Positions 18,409-26,026 of a stretch of 41,197 nt of DNA are shown here, piece after piece. Each line of letters starts with the position of its first letter. Positions within the stretch are counted from its first letter, which is position 1. Below the pieces are notes generated by a model. The model did not search any database and had not been told where the DNA came from. It saw only the letters and a list, made by a program, of their open reading frames with translations. The position numbers and the translations under genes were made by a program. The stretch is taken from assembly GCA_013042915.1 (NCBI GenBank), contig JABDPF010000089.1:1-41197 (forward strand), in the 5' to 3' direction. This DNA is from Lysobacterales bacterium. GTDB taxonomy: Bacteria; Pseudomonadota; Gammaproteobacteria; Xanthomonadales; SZUA-36.

Positions 18409-19542
18409 ATCCGCATCAAAACGTGGCTTCTTTCAATCCGTATCACAGCTGGTCGCAGGGCTTCTGCGTGGATTGGAAATGCGGGTCTCGTAGCCGCGCT
18501 CGTCTTCGGCGGCCTAATCCTCTTGCTCTCCTACCCCGTCCTGGCGCAATCCACCGATGAGGCCAGCACCGAAAGCCTTACCGGCGACGACGCGGCACCC
18601 GAAGAGATTGAGGCCGATGAGCCGTCCTTCGATGGCTGCAAATTTCATGTCGAAGAAGACGCATTACAGGAAAAATCGCAGGAATTTCTGCGTAGCTCCT
18701 CCTGCCATACCTTCCGTTGGGTCGACAGCTGGTGGGGTGACGAATACGGGTTCGATGCAGAAGAGTTGAACGGTTGGTTTACTGTCGGCGGTGAATACCG
18801 CGATTACGACGGCTTTGACGGCAGGTTAAGGCTCAGGGTGAGAGCTCCCCTGCCGAACATGAGCAACCGCTGGGACGTATGGCTCGGGCGTATTGACGAA
18901 GAGGCTTACATTTCCGACACCGAGGGCCAGAACAACAATTTCAACAATACCGGCAACAGAGATGCCGATGAACGGGACAGCTGGCTGTTCGGGTTGGGCC
19001 ACAGGCGTTTCAAGGGCAACTCAGGCTGGGACTGGAGCCTCGGCGCTCGCCTCAATTGGCCCCCGGAGCCTTATGCCAAGGTGTCCTATTTCCACTATTC
19101 CAAGCCAAGCGAAAGCACCAACCTGAGGTTACGCCAGACACTTTTCTGGCGCGGTGACGACCACCGATTGGGCACAACCAGCCGGGGGGATTTCAGCTGG
19201 CGCGTGAATGAGAAAGACCTGATCTTCTGGGACGTCTCTTCAACGTGGTCCCGTGACACCGAGGGCGCCCGGTGGTACGCCGGCCAGACCTGGTACCACT
19301 TGAGGCCCACCGGTGGCGCCTATTCATTGCGCTTGTTCATGAAAGGAGAGACGGAACGCGACGTGCCCCTCAGAGACTATGGTATTAACTTGATCTATCG
19401 ATTCCCTTTCACCCGGGATTACATCTACCTCTCGTACGGGCCCAGCCTGACCTGGCCCAGAAAAAGGCTGGAGGACAAGCGTGAGGCCAACCTGGGCTTT
19501 GGGGTCTGGATCGAGATCGAGTTTGGGAATTGGAGGTATTAA
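18409..19542 (+). CDS. Outer-membrane beta-barrel-like protein with apparent AUC start
   Basis: About 377 residues, not recognised as a named family. Seen: an N-terminal export signal whose hydrophobic core (GLVAALVFGGLILLLSYP then VLAQ) is encoded upstream of the first conventional start, a TTG at 18523. No ATG, GTG or TTG occurs in frame between the stop at 18406 and 18523. A GAGG ribosome-binding site at 18400-18403 lies 5 bases before an ATC codon at 18409, which would give a basic N-terminus. After an acidic linker, the mature part has alternating aromatic/polar strands and ends in FGVWIEIEFGNWRY with a terminal aromatic residue, as in outer-membrane barrels. A strong terminator follows. 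The function is unknown; the exact start is my inference. Confidence 0.7.
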   Translation: MRIKTWLLSIRITAGRRASAWIGNAGLVAALVFGGLILLLSYPVLAQSTDEASTESLTGDDAAPEEIEADEPSFDGCKFHVEEDALQEKSQEFLRSSSCHTFRWVDSWWGDEYGFDAEELNGWFTVGGEYRDYDGFDGRLRLRVRAPLPNMSNRWDVWLGRIDEEAYISDTEGQNNNFNNTGNRDADERDSWLFGLGHRRFKGNSGWDWSLGARLNWPPEPYAKVSYFHYSKPSESTNLRLRQTLFWRGDDHRLGTTSRGDFSWRVNEKDLIFWDVSSTWSRDTEGARWYAGQTWYHLRPTGGAYSLRLFMKGETERDVPLRDYGINLIYRFPFTRDYIYLSYGPSLTWPRKRLEDKREANLGFGVWIEIEFGNWRY

Positions 19543-19555
19543 GACTTCGTAACCC

Positions 19556-19622
19556 GCGGGAATGGACCGGCACTTCTTTGCCTGACGGCAAAACCGCTCC
19601 GGTCCATTCCCGCTGGTTTTTG
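19556..19622 (+). terminator. Strong nested-hairpin terminator after the barrel gene
   Basis: Perfect 15-base inverted repeat (19556-19570 with 19599-19613, GCGGGAATGGACCGG) enclosing a second small hairpin TTTGCC-TGAC-GGCAAA, followed by TGGTTTTTG. The T-run suits transcription from the plus strand. It separates the barrel-protein gene from the SRPBCC gene coming from the other side, and could terminate both. Confidence 0.8.
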
Positions 19623-19654
19623 TCCTTCGACGGGTTTGCCCGGTTGACCCTTCA

Positions 19655-20272
19655 CTAATGGACTTCACCGCGGCAGCGTGCGCGGTCTTTTTGTTGTTGC
19701 CCGGTTGAACCGGAGGCCTGGGACAGTGCTCTCAGACACGCCAGCATGTCGGGTAGCTGTTTTCGGAAATAGCGCCGCACCAGGAAACGGGGTATCGGGA
19801 AGGCGGGCTCGATGTTAACGACGTAGTCGACCCGCACGCCTTGCGGCATTTCCTGAAAGTGCCAGGTGGCGTGGAAGTCAGAGAGGTTTCCCGCTACAAG
19901 CCGGGACTCGATGGATCTGAAGGGACGGAAACGCGCATCAAACACGATGTCGAGCGCGGGCAGCGGCCAGGGCTGTCCGATGACGTGGTTGATTTTCCCG
20001 TGCGCCTCGTCGAGTTCCAGGACTTTGCAGTGCTGCATTTTCGGCACATAGACACGTGCGTGCTCGCAGGAGATCAGCGTGTTCCAAATGCGCTCGGTTG
20101 GTGCATGCATCAGCGCCGATGCTCGCGCCGCGCCGCCTTCGGGGTACTCGTCGCTGTTGCTTACGATGATTTCTCCGCTCAACAGCCGGGCCATTGGCGC
20201 CTGTTCGTCGCCCTGGACGGGTAGCCCTCCGGACAACGTCAGCATCAGTAAAATGATGATCCGACCTTTCAT
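19655..20272 (-). CDS. Secreted SRPBCC/START-like protein
   Basis: A 205-residue protein with a signal peptide (GRIIILLMLTLSGGLPVQGD) and an SRPBCC (polyketide cyclase/START-like) fold: ALMHAPTERIWNTLISCEHARVY, then QPWPLPALDIVFDARF, and ATWHFQEMPQGVRVDYVVNIEPAF with a C-terminal amphipathic helix LVRRYFRKQLPDMLACLRALS. Known: SRPBCC proteins hold hydrophobic ligands in a deep cavity; secreted members could carry lipid. The ligand is unknown. The ATG at 20272 is only 23 bases from the oxyR start on the other strand, so the two genes share a compact promoter; OxyR control is plausible but unproven. Confidence 0.8.
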   Translation of the reverse strand: MKGRIIILLMLTLSGGLPVQGDEQAPMARLLSGEIIVSNSDEYPEGGAARASALMHAPTERIWNTLISCEHARVYVPKMQHCKVLELDEAHGKINHVIGQPWPLPALDIVFDARFRPFRSIESRLVAGNLSDFHATWHFQEMPQGVRVDYVVNIEPAFPIPRFLVRRYFRKQLPDMLACLRALSQASGSTGQQQKDRARCRGEVH

Positions 20273-20281
20273 GTGTACCCC

Positions 20282-20289
20282 AGTATAAT
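20282..20289. promoter_or_regulatory. Overlapping divergent -10 elements between SRPBCC gene and oxyR
   Basis: Plus strand: TATAAT at 20284-20289, so transcription should begin near 20296, the A of the oxyR ATG. Minus strand: TATACT at 20287-20282, so transcription should begin about two to three bases before the SRPBCC ATG. No clear -35 is visible for either. Both mRNAs would have essentially no leader. Confidence 0.5.
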
Positions 20290-20295
20290 GGCCTA

Positions 20296-21198
20296 ATGAA
20301 CCTGCGCGCGCTTCAGTACTTCGTCAAGCTCGCCGACCTCCAGCACTTCAGCAAGGCGGCAAAAGCCTGCTTCGTCAGCCAACCCACGCTCAGCACCCAA
20401 ATCAAGAAACTGGAGGAGGAATTGGGCGTTCAACTGGTCGAGCGTTCACCGAAAAACGTCATGTTGACGCCGGTCGGCGAAGAGATTGCAGACCGGGCCC
20501 GACTGGTGCTTCGAGATGTCGAGCAGATCAGGTCGGTTGCGCGGCGCAGCGGAAATCCCGCCAAGGGAACGTTGCGGCTCGGACTGTTCCCCACCCTGGC
20601 GCCCTATTTTCTTCCTCACGTCGTGCCGGGAATTCGGAAAGCCTATCCCGAATTGACCCTGCAACTGGCCGAGGAGAAAACAGAGACCATCCTGTCCATG
20701 CTGCGCAAAGGCAGTCTCGATGCCGGCGTCCTGGCGCTGCCCATCGATGGTGAAGGTCTGTCCATCGAAATCCTGTTTGCCGAACCGTTCGTCATGGCGG
20801 TTCCGAACAACCATCCCCTGGCGGAGAAGTCGGAGATCGTGATGTCGGACCTGACCCATACCGAGCTTCTGCTGCTCGAAGATGGCCACTGCCTGCGGGA
20901 CCACGCCCTGGAGGTCTGCGCGATGGCAGGCGCCCGTGAGCGCGTCGATTTCCACGCGACCAGCATGGAAACACTGCGCCAGATGGTTGCGGCCGAGGTC
21001 GGCGTCACCTTGATGCCACTGATGGCCGTCAAGCCACCGATCGCGCGAACCGCGAACGTCACGATCAGGCCGTTCGCAGACCCTGTGCCCAGCCGTACCC
21101 TGGCCCTGGTGTGGCGCACCTCTTCAGCGCTATCGGGGTTCCTCGCGGAAATGGCGGGCAGCCTGAAAGCCGTTCCATCGGAATTGCTGAAACCCTAG
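20296..21198 (+). CDS. oxyR: Hydrogen-peroxide-sensing LysR-type regulator OxyR
   Basis: A 300-residue LysR-type transcription factor. Seen: an N-terminal helix-turn-helix (LQHFSKAAKACFVSQPTLS, about 15-33) and the sensing loop EDGHCLRDHALEVC, in which the two redox cysteines fall at residues 199 and 208, the same numbers as in E. coli OxyR. The following HATSMETLRQMVAAEVGVTLMP is also typical. Known: peroxide forms a disulfide between these cysteines and OxyR activates catalase, peroxiredoxin and iron-protection genes. No such target lies beside it here; neighbours are an SRPBCC gene (divergent) and cysK (convergent, 11 bases apart). There is no Shine-Dalgarno sequence before the ATG. Confidence 0.95.
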   Translation: MNLRALQYFVKLADLQHFSKAAKACFVSQPTLSTQIKKLEEELGVQLVERSPKNVMLTPVGEEIADRARLVLRDVEQIRSVARRSGNPAKGTLRLGLFPTLAPYFLPHVVPGIRKAYPELTLQLAEEKTETILSMLRKGSLDAGVLALPIDGEGLSIEILFAEPFVMAVPNNHPLAEKSEIVMSDLTHTELLLLEDGHCLRDHALEVCAMAGARERVDFHATSMETLRQMVAAEVGVTLMPLMAVKPPIARTANVTIRPFADPVPSRTLALVWRTSSALSGFLAEMAGSLKAVPSELLKP

Positions 21199-21209
21199 AC
21201 GTACTTTCT

Positions 21210-22175
21210 TCAGTATTCGAGATCCTCGAGCAGGTCCTGGCCCTCGTCCGGACCCTCGGGGATATCTTCAAACAGCGGGGTGGACAGGTAGCGCTCACCC
21301 GTGTCGGGCAACATGGCCAGGATCACGGCCCCCGGCTCGGCCTTTTCTGCCACTTTCAATGCCGCGGCAAACGTTCCACCGGACGAGATCCCGCAGAAAA
21401 TGCCCTCGCTTCGCGCCAGTGACTGGGACGCGGTGATCGATTCCTCGTCCGTTACGGGCACGTTCTCATGCGCGACCTCGCGATCCAGCGTGTCGGGCAG
21501 GAAGTCTGGTGTCCATCCCTGAATTTTGTGCGGCTGCCATTCCTTGCCGTCCAGCATGCGGGCGCCGGCCGGCTCGGTAGAGACTATCTTCACATCGGGC
21601 CGCGCGGCACGGATCATCTGGCCGACACCGCTCAGTGTGCCTCCGGTGCCGTAGCCGCTGACGAAGTAATCCAGCCGGCGGTCGGCAAAATCGCTGAGCA
21701 CCTCCGGCCCGGTCGTGTTCCGATGGAATGCCGGGTTTGCCTGGTTCTCGAATTGCTGCGTCATAAACCAGCCGTGCTTGGCCGCCAGTGCCTCGGTGGC
21801 TTTGACCATGCCCGTGGCCCGCAACGCGGCAGGTGTCAGTACCACCGTTGCACCCATGAACCGCATCAGGCGACGTCGTTCTACTGAGAAGGATTCCGCC
21901 ATCACCGACACGAACGGGTAGCCGCGCACGGCGCAGACCATGGCCAGCGCGATACCGGTGTTACCTGACGTGGCCTCCACCACGGTTTGCCCGGGCTTGA
22001 GCAATCCCCTGTTTTCGGCGTCCAGAATCACACCGAGCGCCAACCGGTCCTTGACCGAACCCAGGGGGTTGAAGGCCTCCACCTTCACATACATCTCGAT
22101 GCCCTTGGGCGCCAGGCGCCGAATCCGGACGACAGGCGTATTGCCGATGGTTTCGAGTATGTTCTGATAGATCAC
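21210..22175 (-). CDS. cysK: Cysteine synthase A (O-acetylserine sulfhydrylase)
   Basis: A 321-residue PLP enzyme making cysteine from O-acetylserine and sulfide. Seen: IGNTPVVRIRRL; the PLP lysine in NPLGSVKDR (about residue 42); EATSGNTGIALAMV, which binds substrate; QQFENQANPAFHRNTTGPE; the phosphate-binding GTGGTLSGV; and GISSGGTFAAALKV with LPDTGERYLSTPLF. These last two features favour CysK over CysM. The start is GTG at 22175 with a good AGGAG site seven bases upstream. The C-terminus is longer and acidic (EGPDEGQDLLEDLEY). It converges on oxyR without an obvious terminator. Confidence 0.93.
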   Translation of the reverse strand: MIYQNILETIGNTPVVRIRRLAPKGIEMYVKVEAFNPLGSVKDRLALGVILDAENRGLLKPGQTVVEATSGNTGIALAMVCAVRGYPFVSVMAESFSVERRRLMRFMGATVVLTPAALRATGMVKATEALAAKHGWFMTQQFENQANPAFHRNTTGPEVLSDFADRRLDYFVSGYGTGGTLSGVGQMIRAARPDVKIVSTEPAGARMLDGKEWQPHKIQGWTPDFLPDTLDREVAHENVPVTDEESITASQSLARSEGIFCGISSGGTFAAALKVAEKAEPGAVILAMLPDTGERYLSTPLFEDIPEGPDEGQDLLEDLEY

Positions 22176-22320
22176 AGGTCTCTCCTTTGTCCGGGCTTGG
22201 CGGAAAAGGTTACCCCTGCGTGAATCATTTTGTCTATCCCCGGCCCGGATATTCGACCCGCCGGCTGGCTTGACGGGCCGAAGAAAACGCCCCTGGAGAC
22301 GAAACTTACGAGACGTAACC

Positions 22321-22342
22321 CGAGTGCGTCGAGGCGCACTCG
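22321..22342. repeat. Inverted repeat between pat and cysK
   Basis: Perfect 8-base inverted repeat CGAGTGCG-TCGAGG-CGCACTCG. It lies 18 bases downstream of the pat stop and about 150 bases upstream of cysK, both on the minus strand. There is no T-run after it on the minus strand, so it may be a Rho-type or mRNA 3'-end stem, or an operator. Confidence 0.45.
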
Positions 22343-22359
22343 TTGGGAAACCTCCCGCT

Positions 22360-25038
22360 CTAAAGGTCCAGCATGACCTCCATCAACTGCGGGTCGTCGG
22401 CGCTTGATTCGGTGTCGAAACCCAGCGACTGGACGAACTTCAGCATGCGACGGTTCTCCGCCAGGACGGTTCCCACCATGCGCGTGTGCCTGCCGTCGCG
22501 AGCGGCTTCCACCAGGGCGGCCATCAACCGCCGGGCGATGCCGCGGTGCTGCCAGTCATCCGCAACCACGATGGCGAACTCGCACAGGTTGGGATCGGCC
22601 AGCGTGTAATAACGAGCCACCCCCACCTGGCGGTCTTTGCCCTCTTCCTTGACCACCGCGACCAGGGCCATTTCCCGGTCGTAATCGATCTGGGTGAAGC
22701 GCGACAGCGCCTCCGGCGTGATTTCCTGCAGCGAATACATGAACCGAAGGTATTTGCTGCGCTCGGACAGGTTATTCACAAACTCGCGCTCGAGGAGGGC
22801 ATCCTCGGGGCGAATCGGGCGAATCACCAGCTGCGTCCCGTCGCTCAGGTCGCCGCGCTGCACCAGCTCGCGCGGATAAGGGTGGATGGCCATGTGGTCG
22901 AAGGGTCGCGCCGCCTCGTTGTAAGGCTCGACCACGATGCGCGCATCGATCGCGACCACGCCGTCCGGGCTGGCAATGACCGGGTTCATGTCCATCTCGA
23001 CGATGGTCGGCAATTCCGTGGCCAGTTGCGAGACCCTGAGCAACATCTCGACCAGCGCCTCGCGGTCGACCTCGGGAGCCCCCCGCGTGGACTCCAACAG
23101 CTTGGCGGCCTTGGTGCGGCTGATCAAACGCCGCGCAAGAAAGTCGTTCAACGGCGGCAGGGCCACCTCGCGATCGCGCAGCACCTCGACCAGGGTGCCG
23201 CCCAGGCCGAAACTGACCGCCGGGCCAAATACTTCATCCCGCACCACGCCGATCATCAACTCGCGCCCGTGGCGGCCGGTCCACATCGGTTCAATCACGA
23301 CGCCGTTGAGCCGCGCCTCCGGCATCATCTTGCCGATCGAGGTCATCATCTCCTGGTAGGTGTTGCGCACGTGCCGGGCGGACGGCAAACCAAGGCGCAC
23401 GCCGCCGACGTCGGTCTTGTGCGTGATGTCCGGGGAATCGATTTTCATCGCCACTGGGTAGCCCAGTTCCTGGGCCACGAGTATCGCTTCCTGCGCGGAT
23501 CGTGCCGGGATGCTCTGCGCAATGGGTATGTGAAACGCGGCCAGTATGGCCTTCGACTCAGCCTGGTTGAGAACCCGGCGGCCATCTTCCATGGCGTTCT
23601 CGATGATGATCTCGGCGTTTTCCAGTTCGGGCTCAAAGCCCTGCACGACCGGTCCGGGCACCTGCAGCAGTTGCTGCTGGCTATCGTGGTACGAAGCAAG
23701 CGCCGCAAAAGCGCGCACGGCGGCTTCCGGCGTGCTGTAGGCGGGAATGTCGCACTGCTTGAACATCTCTCGCGCTTCACCCACGGACGCGTCGCCCATC
23801 CAGCAGGCAAGAACCGGCTTGCGGGTATTCTTGCGCAGTGCGCAGAGCTTCTCGGCCACGTCGGAAGGCGCCGTCTGTGCCTGGGGTGTCAGGATCACCA
23901 ACACGGCGTCTACGTTGGCCGACGACAGGCAGGCCTTGACGGCCTCCTCGTAGCGGTCCGGTCCGGCGTCACCCAGCACGTCGACGGGGTTGTTGTGTGA
24001 CCAGGATTCGGGCAACACACCGTTCAGTTTCTCGATGGTGTCCTGGCCGATATCGGCCAGCGTCAGGCCCACGTCGGTGCAGTGATCGGCCGCCATGACG
24101 CCCGGGCCGCCCGCGTTGGTGACAACAGCGAGCCGGTTGCCACTGGTACGAACTCCGGACGACAGCGTTGCGGCCGTCGCAAAGAAATCGGTGAAGTCAT
24201 CGACACGCAAGGCGCCCGCACGCCGCAGGGCCGAATCGAACACGGCGTCCGAGCCGACCAGAGCGCCGGTGTGTGATACCGCCGCCTTGGAGCCCTGCTC
24301 GTGCCGTCCGGATTTCATGATCACGACCGGCTTGGTGCGCGCAGCGGCCCGCAGGGCACTCATGAACCGGCGCGAGTCCTTCAGACCCTCGATGTACAAC
24401 ATGATGCTGTCGGTGGCCGGGTCCATCGCCACGAAATCCAGGATCTCGCCGAAGTCCACGTCGGCGCCGATGCCGGTTGAAATCAGGCTGGAAAAGCCGA
24501 CGTCGTTGTTCTCCGCCCAGTCCAGAATCGCCGTGCACAGTGCGCCCGACTGGGAAATGACGGCGATTCGGCCCGGTATCGCGTTACCGGCGCTGAAGGT
24601 CGCGTTCAGGCCGATGTCGGTGCGGATCACCCCCAGGCAGTTGGGCCCGAGAATACGCAGACCATACCGGCGTGCCCGACGCAGCATCTCGGCCTCCAGG
24701 GCGGCGCCCTTCGGCCCCGCTTCGGAAAAGTTGGCCGAAATCACGATCGCGGCGCCAACGCCGCTTTCACCACAATCGGTGATGATGTTTGGAACGACCT
24801 TGGCCGGCGTGACGATGATGGCGAGGTCGACTTCGCGCCCCGAATCCGCCAGCGCTGGAAAGCACGGCTCGCCGCCGATTTCTTCGTATTTCGGGTTGAT
24901 CAGCGTGATCTCACCGTGAAATCCCGCTGATTTGAGGTTTTCGAGCACGACGGTGCCAAGCGCACCCTCTTCCTCGCTGGCGCCGAACAGGGCGACCGAG
25001 CCCGGTTTGAATAATTGCTGCAGTCTGTCTGGTTGCAT
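22360..25038 (-). CDS. Pat/PatZ-type protein lysine acetyltransferase (acyl-CoA synthetase-like + GNAT)
   Basis: An 892-residue two-part protein. Seen: residues 1 to about 700 form an NDP-forming acyl-CoA synthetase-like region: CoA-binding domain (KPGSVALFGASEEEGALG), succinyl-CoA-ligase-like domain (AVISQSGALCTAIL), motif SHTGALVGSD with H256, then an ATP-grasp part (GYPVAMKIDSPDITHKTDVGGVRLG). Residues 736-892 form a GNAT domain with the acetyl-CoA loop DDWQHRGIARRLM. Known: Salmonella Pat and E. coli PatZ with this architecture acetylate lysines, notably of acetyl-CoA synthetase. AGGAAAGAG precedes the ATG. It is divergent, 64 bases away, from a deacetylase-family gene, which suggests a reversible acetylation module. 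Confidence 0.9.
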   Translation of the reverse strand: MQPDRLQQLFKPGSVALFGASEEEGALGTVVLENLKSAGFHGEITLINPKYEEIGGEPCFPALADSGREVDLAIIVTPAKVVPNIITDCGESGVGAAIVISANFSEAGPKGAALEAEMLRRARRYGLRILGPNCLGVIRTDIGLNATFSAGNAIPGRIAVISQSGALCTAILDWAENNDVGFSSLISTGIGADVDFGEILDFVAMDPATDSIMLYIEGLKDSRRFMSALRAAARTKPVVIMKSGRHEQGSKAAVSHTGALVGSDAVFDSALRRAGALRVDDFTDFFATAATLSSGVRTSGNRLAVVTNAGGPGVMAADHCTDVGLTLADIGQDTIEKLNGVLPESWSHNNPVDVLGDAGPDRYEEAVKACLSSANVDAVLVILTPQAQTAPSDVAEKLCALRKNTRKPVLACWMGDASVGEAREMFKQCDIPAYSTPEAAVRAFAALASYHDSQQQLLQVPGPVVQGFEPELENAEIIIENAMEDGRRVLNQAESKAILAAFHIPIAQSIPARSAQEAILVAQELGYPVAMKIDSPDITHKTDVGGVRLGLPSARHVRNTYQEMMTSIGKMMPEARLNGVVIEPMWTGRHGRELMIGVVRDEVFGPAVSFGLGGTLVEVLRDREVALPPLNDFLARRLISRTKAAKLLESTRGAPEVDREALVEMLLRVSQLATELPTIVEMDMNPVIASPDGVVAIDARIVVEPYNEAARPFDHMAIHPYPRELVQRGDLSDGTQLVIRPIRPEDALLEREFVNNLSERSKYLRFMYSLQEITPEALSRFTQIDYDREMALVAVVKEEGKDRQVGVARYYTLADPNLCEFAIVVADDWQHRGIARRLMAALVEAARDGRHTRMVGTVLAENRRMLKFVQSLGFDTESSADDPQLMEVMLDL

Positions 25039-25102
25039 TGTCTCTTTCCTGACGATCTAATGTGCGCCAACGACGATTGCTGAACACACCATCGAATAAT
25101 TC

Positions 25103-26026
25103 ATGAGTACAGTCTTCATCACCCACCCGGCTTGTCGGCGCCACGAAATGGGTCCCGACCACCCCGAGTGTTTTCAGCGGCTCGACGTCATCACCGACAT
25201 GCTGATGACTTTGCGCGTGCTCGACCTGTTGGCTCATTCCGAGGCGCCCACGGTGAGCAAGGAAGAACTTCTGCGCGTGCACGACGCCCGCTACCTGGAT
25301 GACCTGGAGCGTATTCTCCCCGATAAGGGATACACGAATATTGATCTGGATACGCGAATGTGTCCCAACACACTGAAAGCGGCGCGCTACGCAGCCGGAT
25401 CGGCGGTTCAGGCGGTCAACGAGGTGATAACCGGCCAGGCCAAAAACGCCTTTTGCGCGGTGCGCCCCCCGGGACACCACGCCACGAGTGACACGGCCAT
25501 GGGCTTTTGTTTTTACAACAACGTGGCGATCGGGGCCGCACACGCGATCGCCGAGTACGACCTCGAACGCGTGGCCATCGTCGATTTCGACGTACACCAC
25601 GGAAACGGGACCGACGAAATTTTCGCCGGGGATGAACGGGTGCGGTTGTTCTCGCTGTACGAGACCGACTTGTTCCCGATGGAACGTGGAAAAGAGCCCG
25701 AGGGCGACGGCGTGTACATCTCGTTGCCCGCCGGAACCGGCAGCGAGGCTTTACGCGCGGCGGTCGAGACCACCTGGCTTCCCGCCCTCGAGGACTTCAA
25801 GCCGCAATTGCTGATGGTATCGGCCGGTTTCGATGCGCACGTACAGGACGACATGAGCAGCCTGGCGTTTCTCGATGCCGACTTCCAGTGGCTGACCCAG
25901 GCCTGCCTGAACGTGGCCAAACGCCATGCCCAAGGTCGCCTGGTTTCCGTCCTGGAGGGTGGCTACGACCTGGAATCGCTTGCCCGTTGTGCGGCACAGC
26001 ACATAAAACAGTTGGCTGACCTCTGA
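25103..26026 (+). CDS. Histone deacetylase family (AcuC/APAH-like) zinc amidohydrolase
   Basis: A 307-residue zinc-dependent deacetylase. Seen: ITHPACRRHEMGPDHPE near the start; RPPGHHAT with catalytic histidines 125 and 126; DFDVHHGNGTDEIF with zinc ligands D163 and H165; AGFDAH with the third ligand D244; and LEGGYDL at the end with the oxyanion-side Gly-Gly-Tyr. All catalytic residues are intact. Known: the family includes histone deacetylases, AcuC (deacetylates acetyl-CoA synthetase in Bacillus) and acetylpolyamine amidohydrolases. Because it is divergent from a Pat-type acetyltransferase, protein deacetylation is the more likely role (inference). Its stop directly abuts the ubiI stop on the other strand. 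Confidence 0.92.
   Translation: MSTVFITHPACRRHEMGPDHPECFQRLDVITDMLMTLRVLDLLAHSEAPTVSKEELLRVHDARYLDDLERILPDKGYTNIDLDTRMCPNTLKAARYAAGSAVQAVNEVITGQAKNAFCAVRPPGHHATSDTAMGFCFYNNVAIGAAHAIAEYDLERVAIVDFDVHHGNGTDEIFAGDERVRLFSLYETDLFPMERGKEPEGDGVYISLPAGTGSEALRAAVETTWLPALEDFKPQLLMVSAGFDAHVQDDMSSLAFLDADFQWLTQACLNVAKRHAQGRLVSVLEGGYDLESLARCAAQHIKQLADL

Noticed and set aside
18378-18560. 60-codon frame starting at an ATG (18378) before the barrel gene
   Set aside because: No ribosome-binding site, no conserved features; I also tested whether a frameshift could join this ATG to the barrel protein, but a stop (TAA 18406) lies in the barrel frame, so a simple one-base fix in the G-run does not work.
22486-24000. 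504-codon open frame antisense to the Pat-type gene
   Set aside because: The opposite strand has an intact, well-recognised two-domain enzyme; the antisense product has no family features and typical shadow composition.
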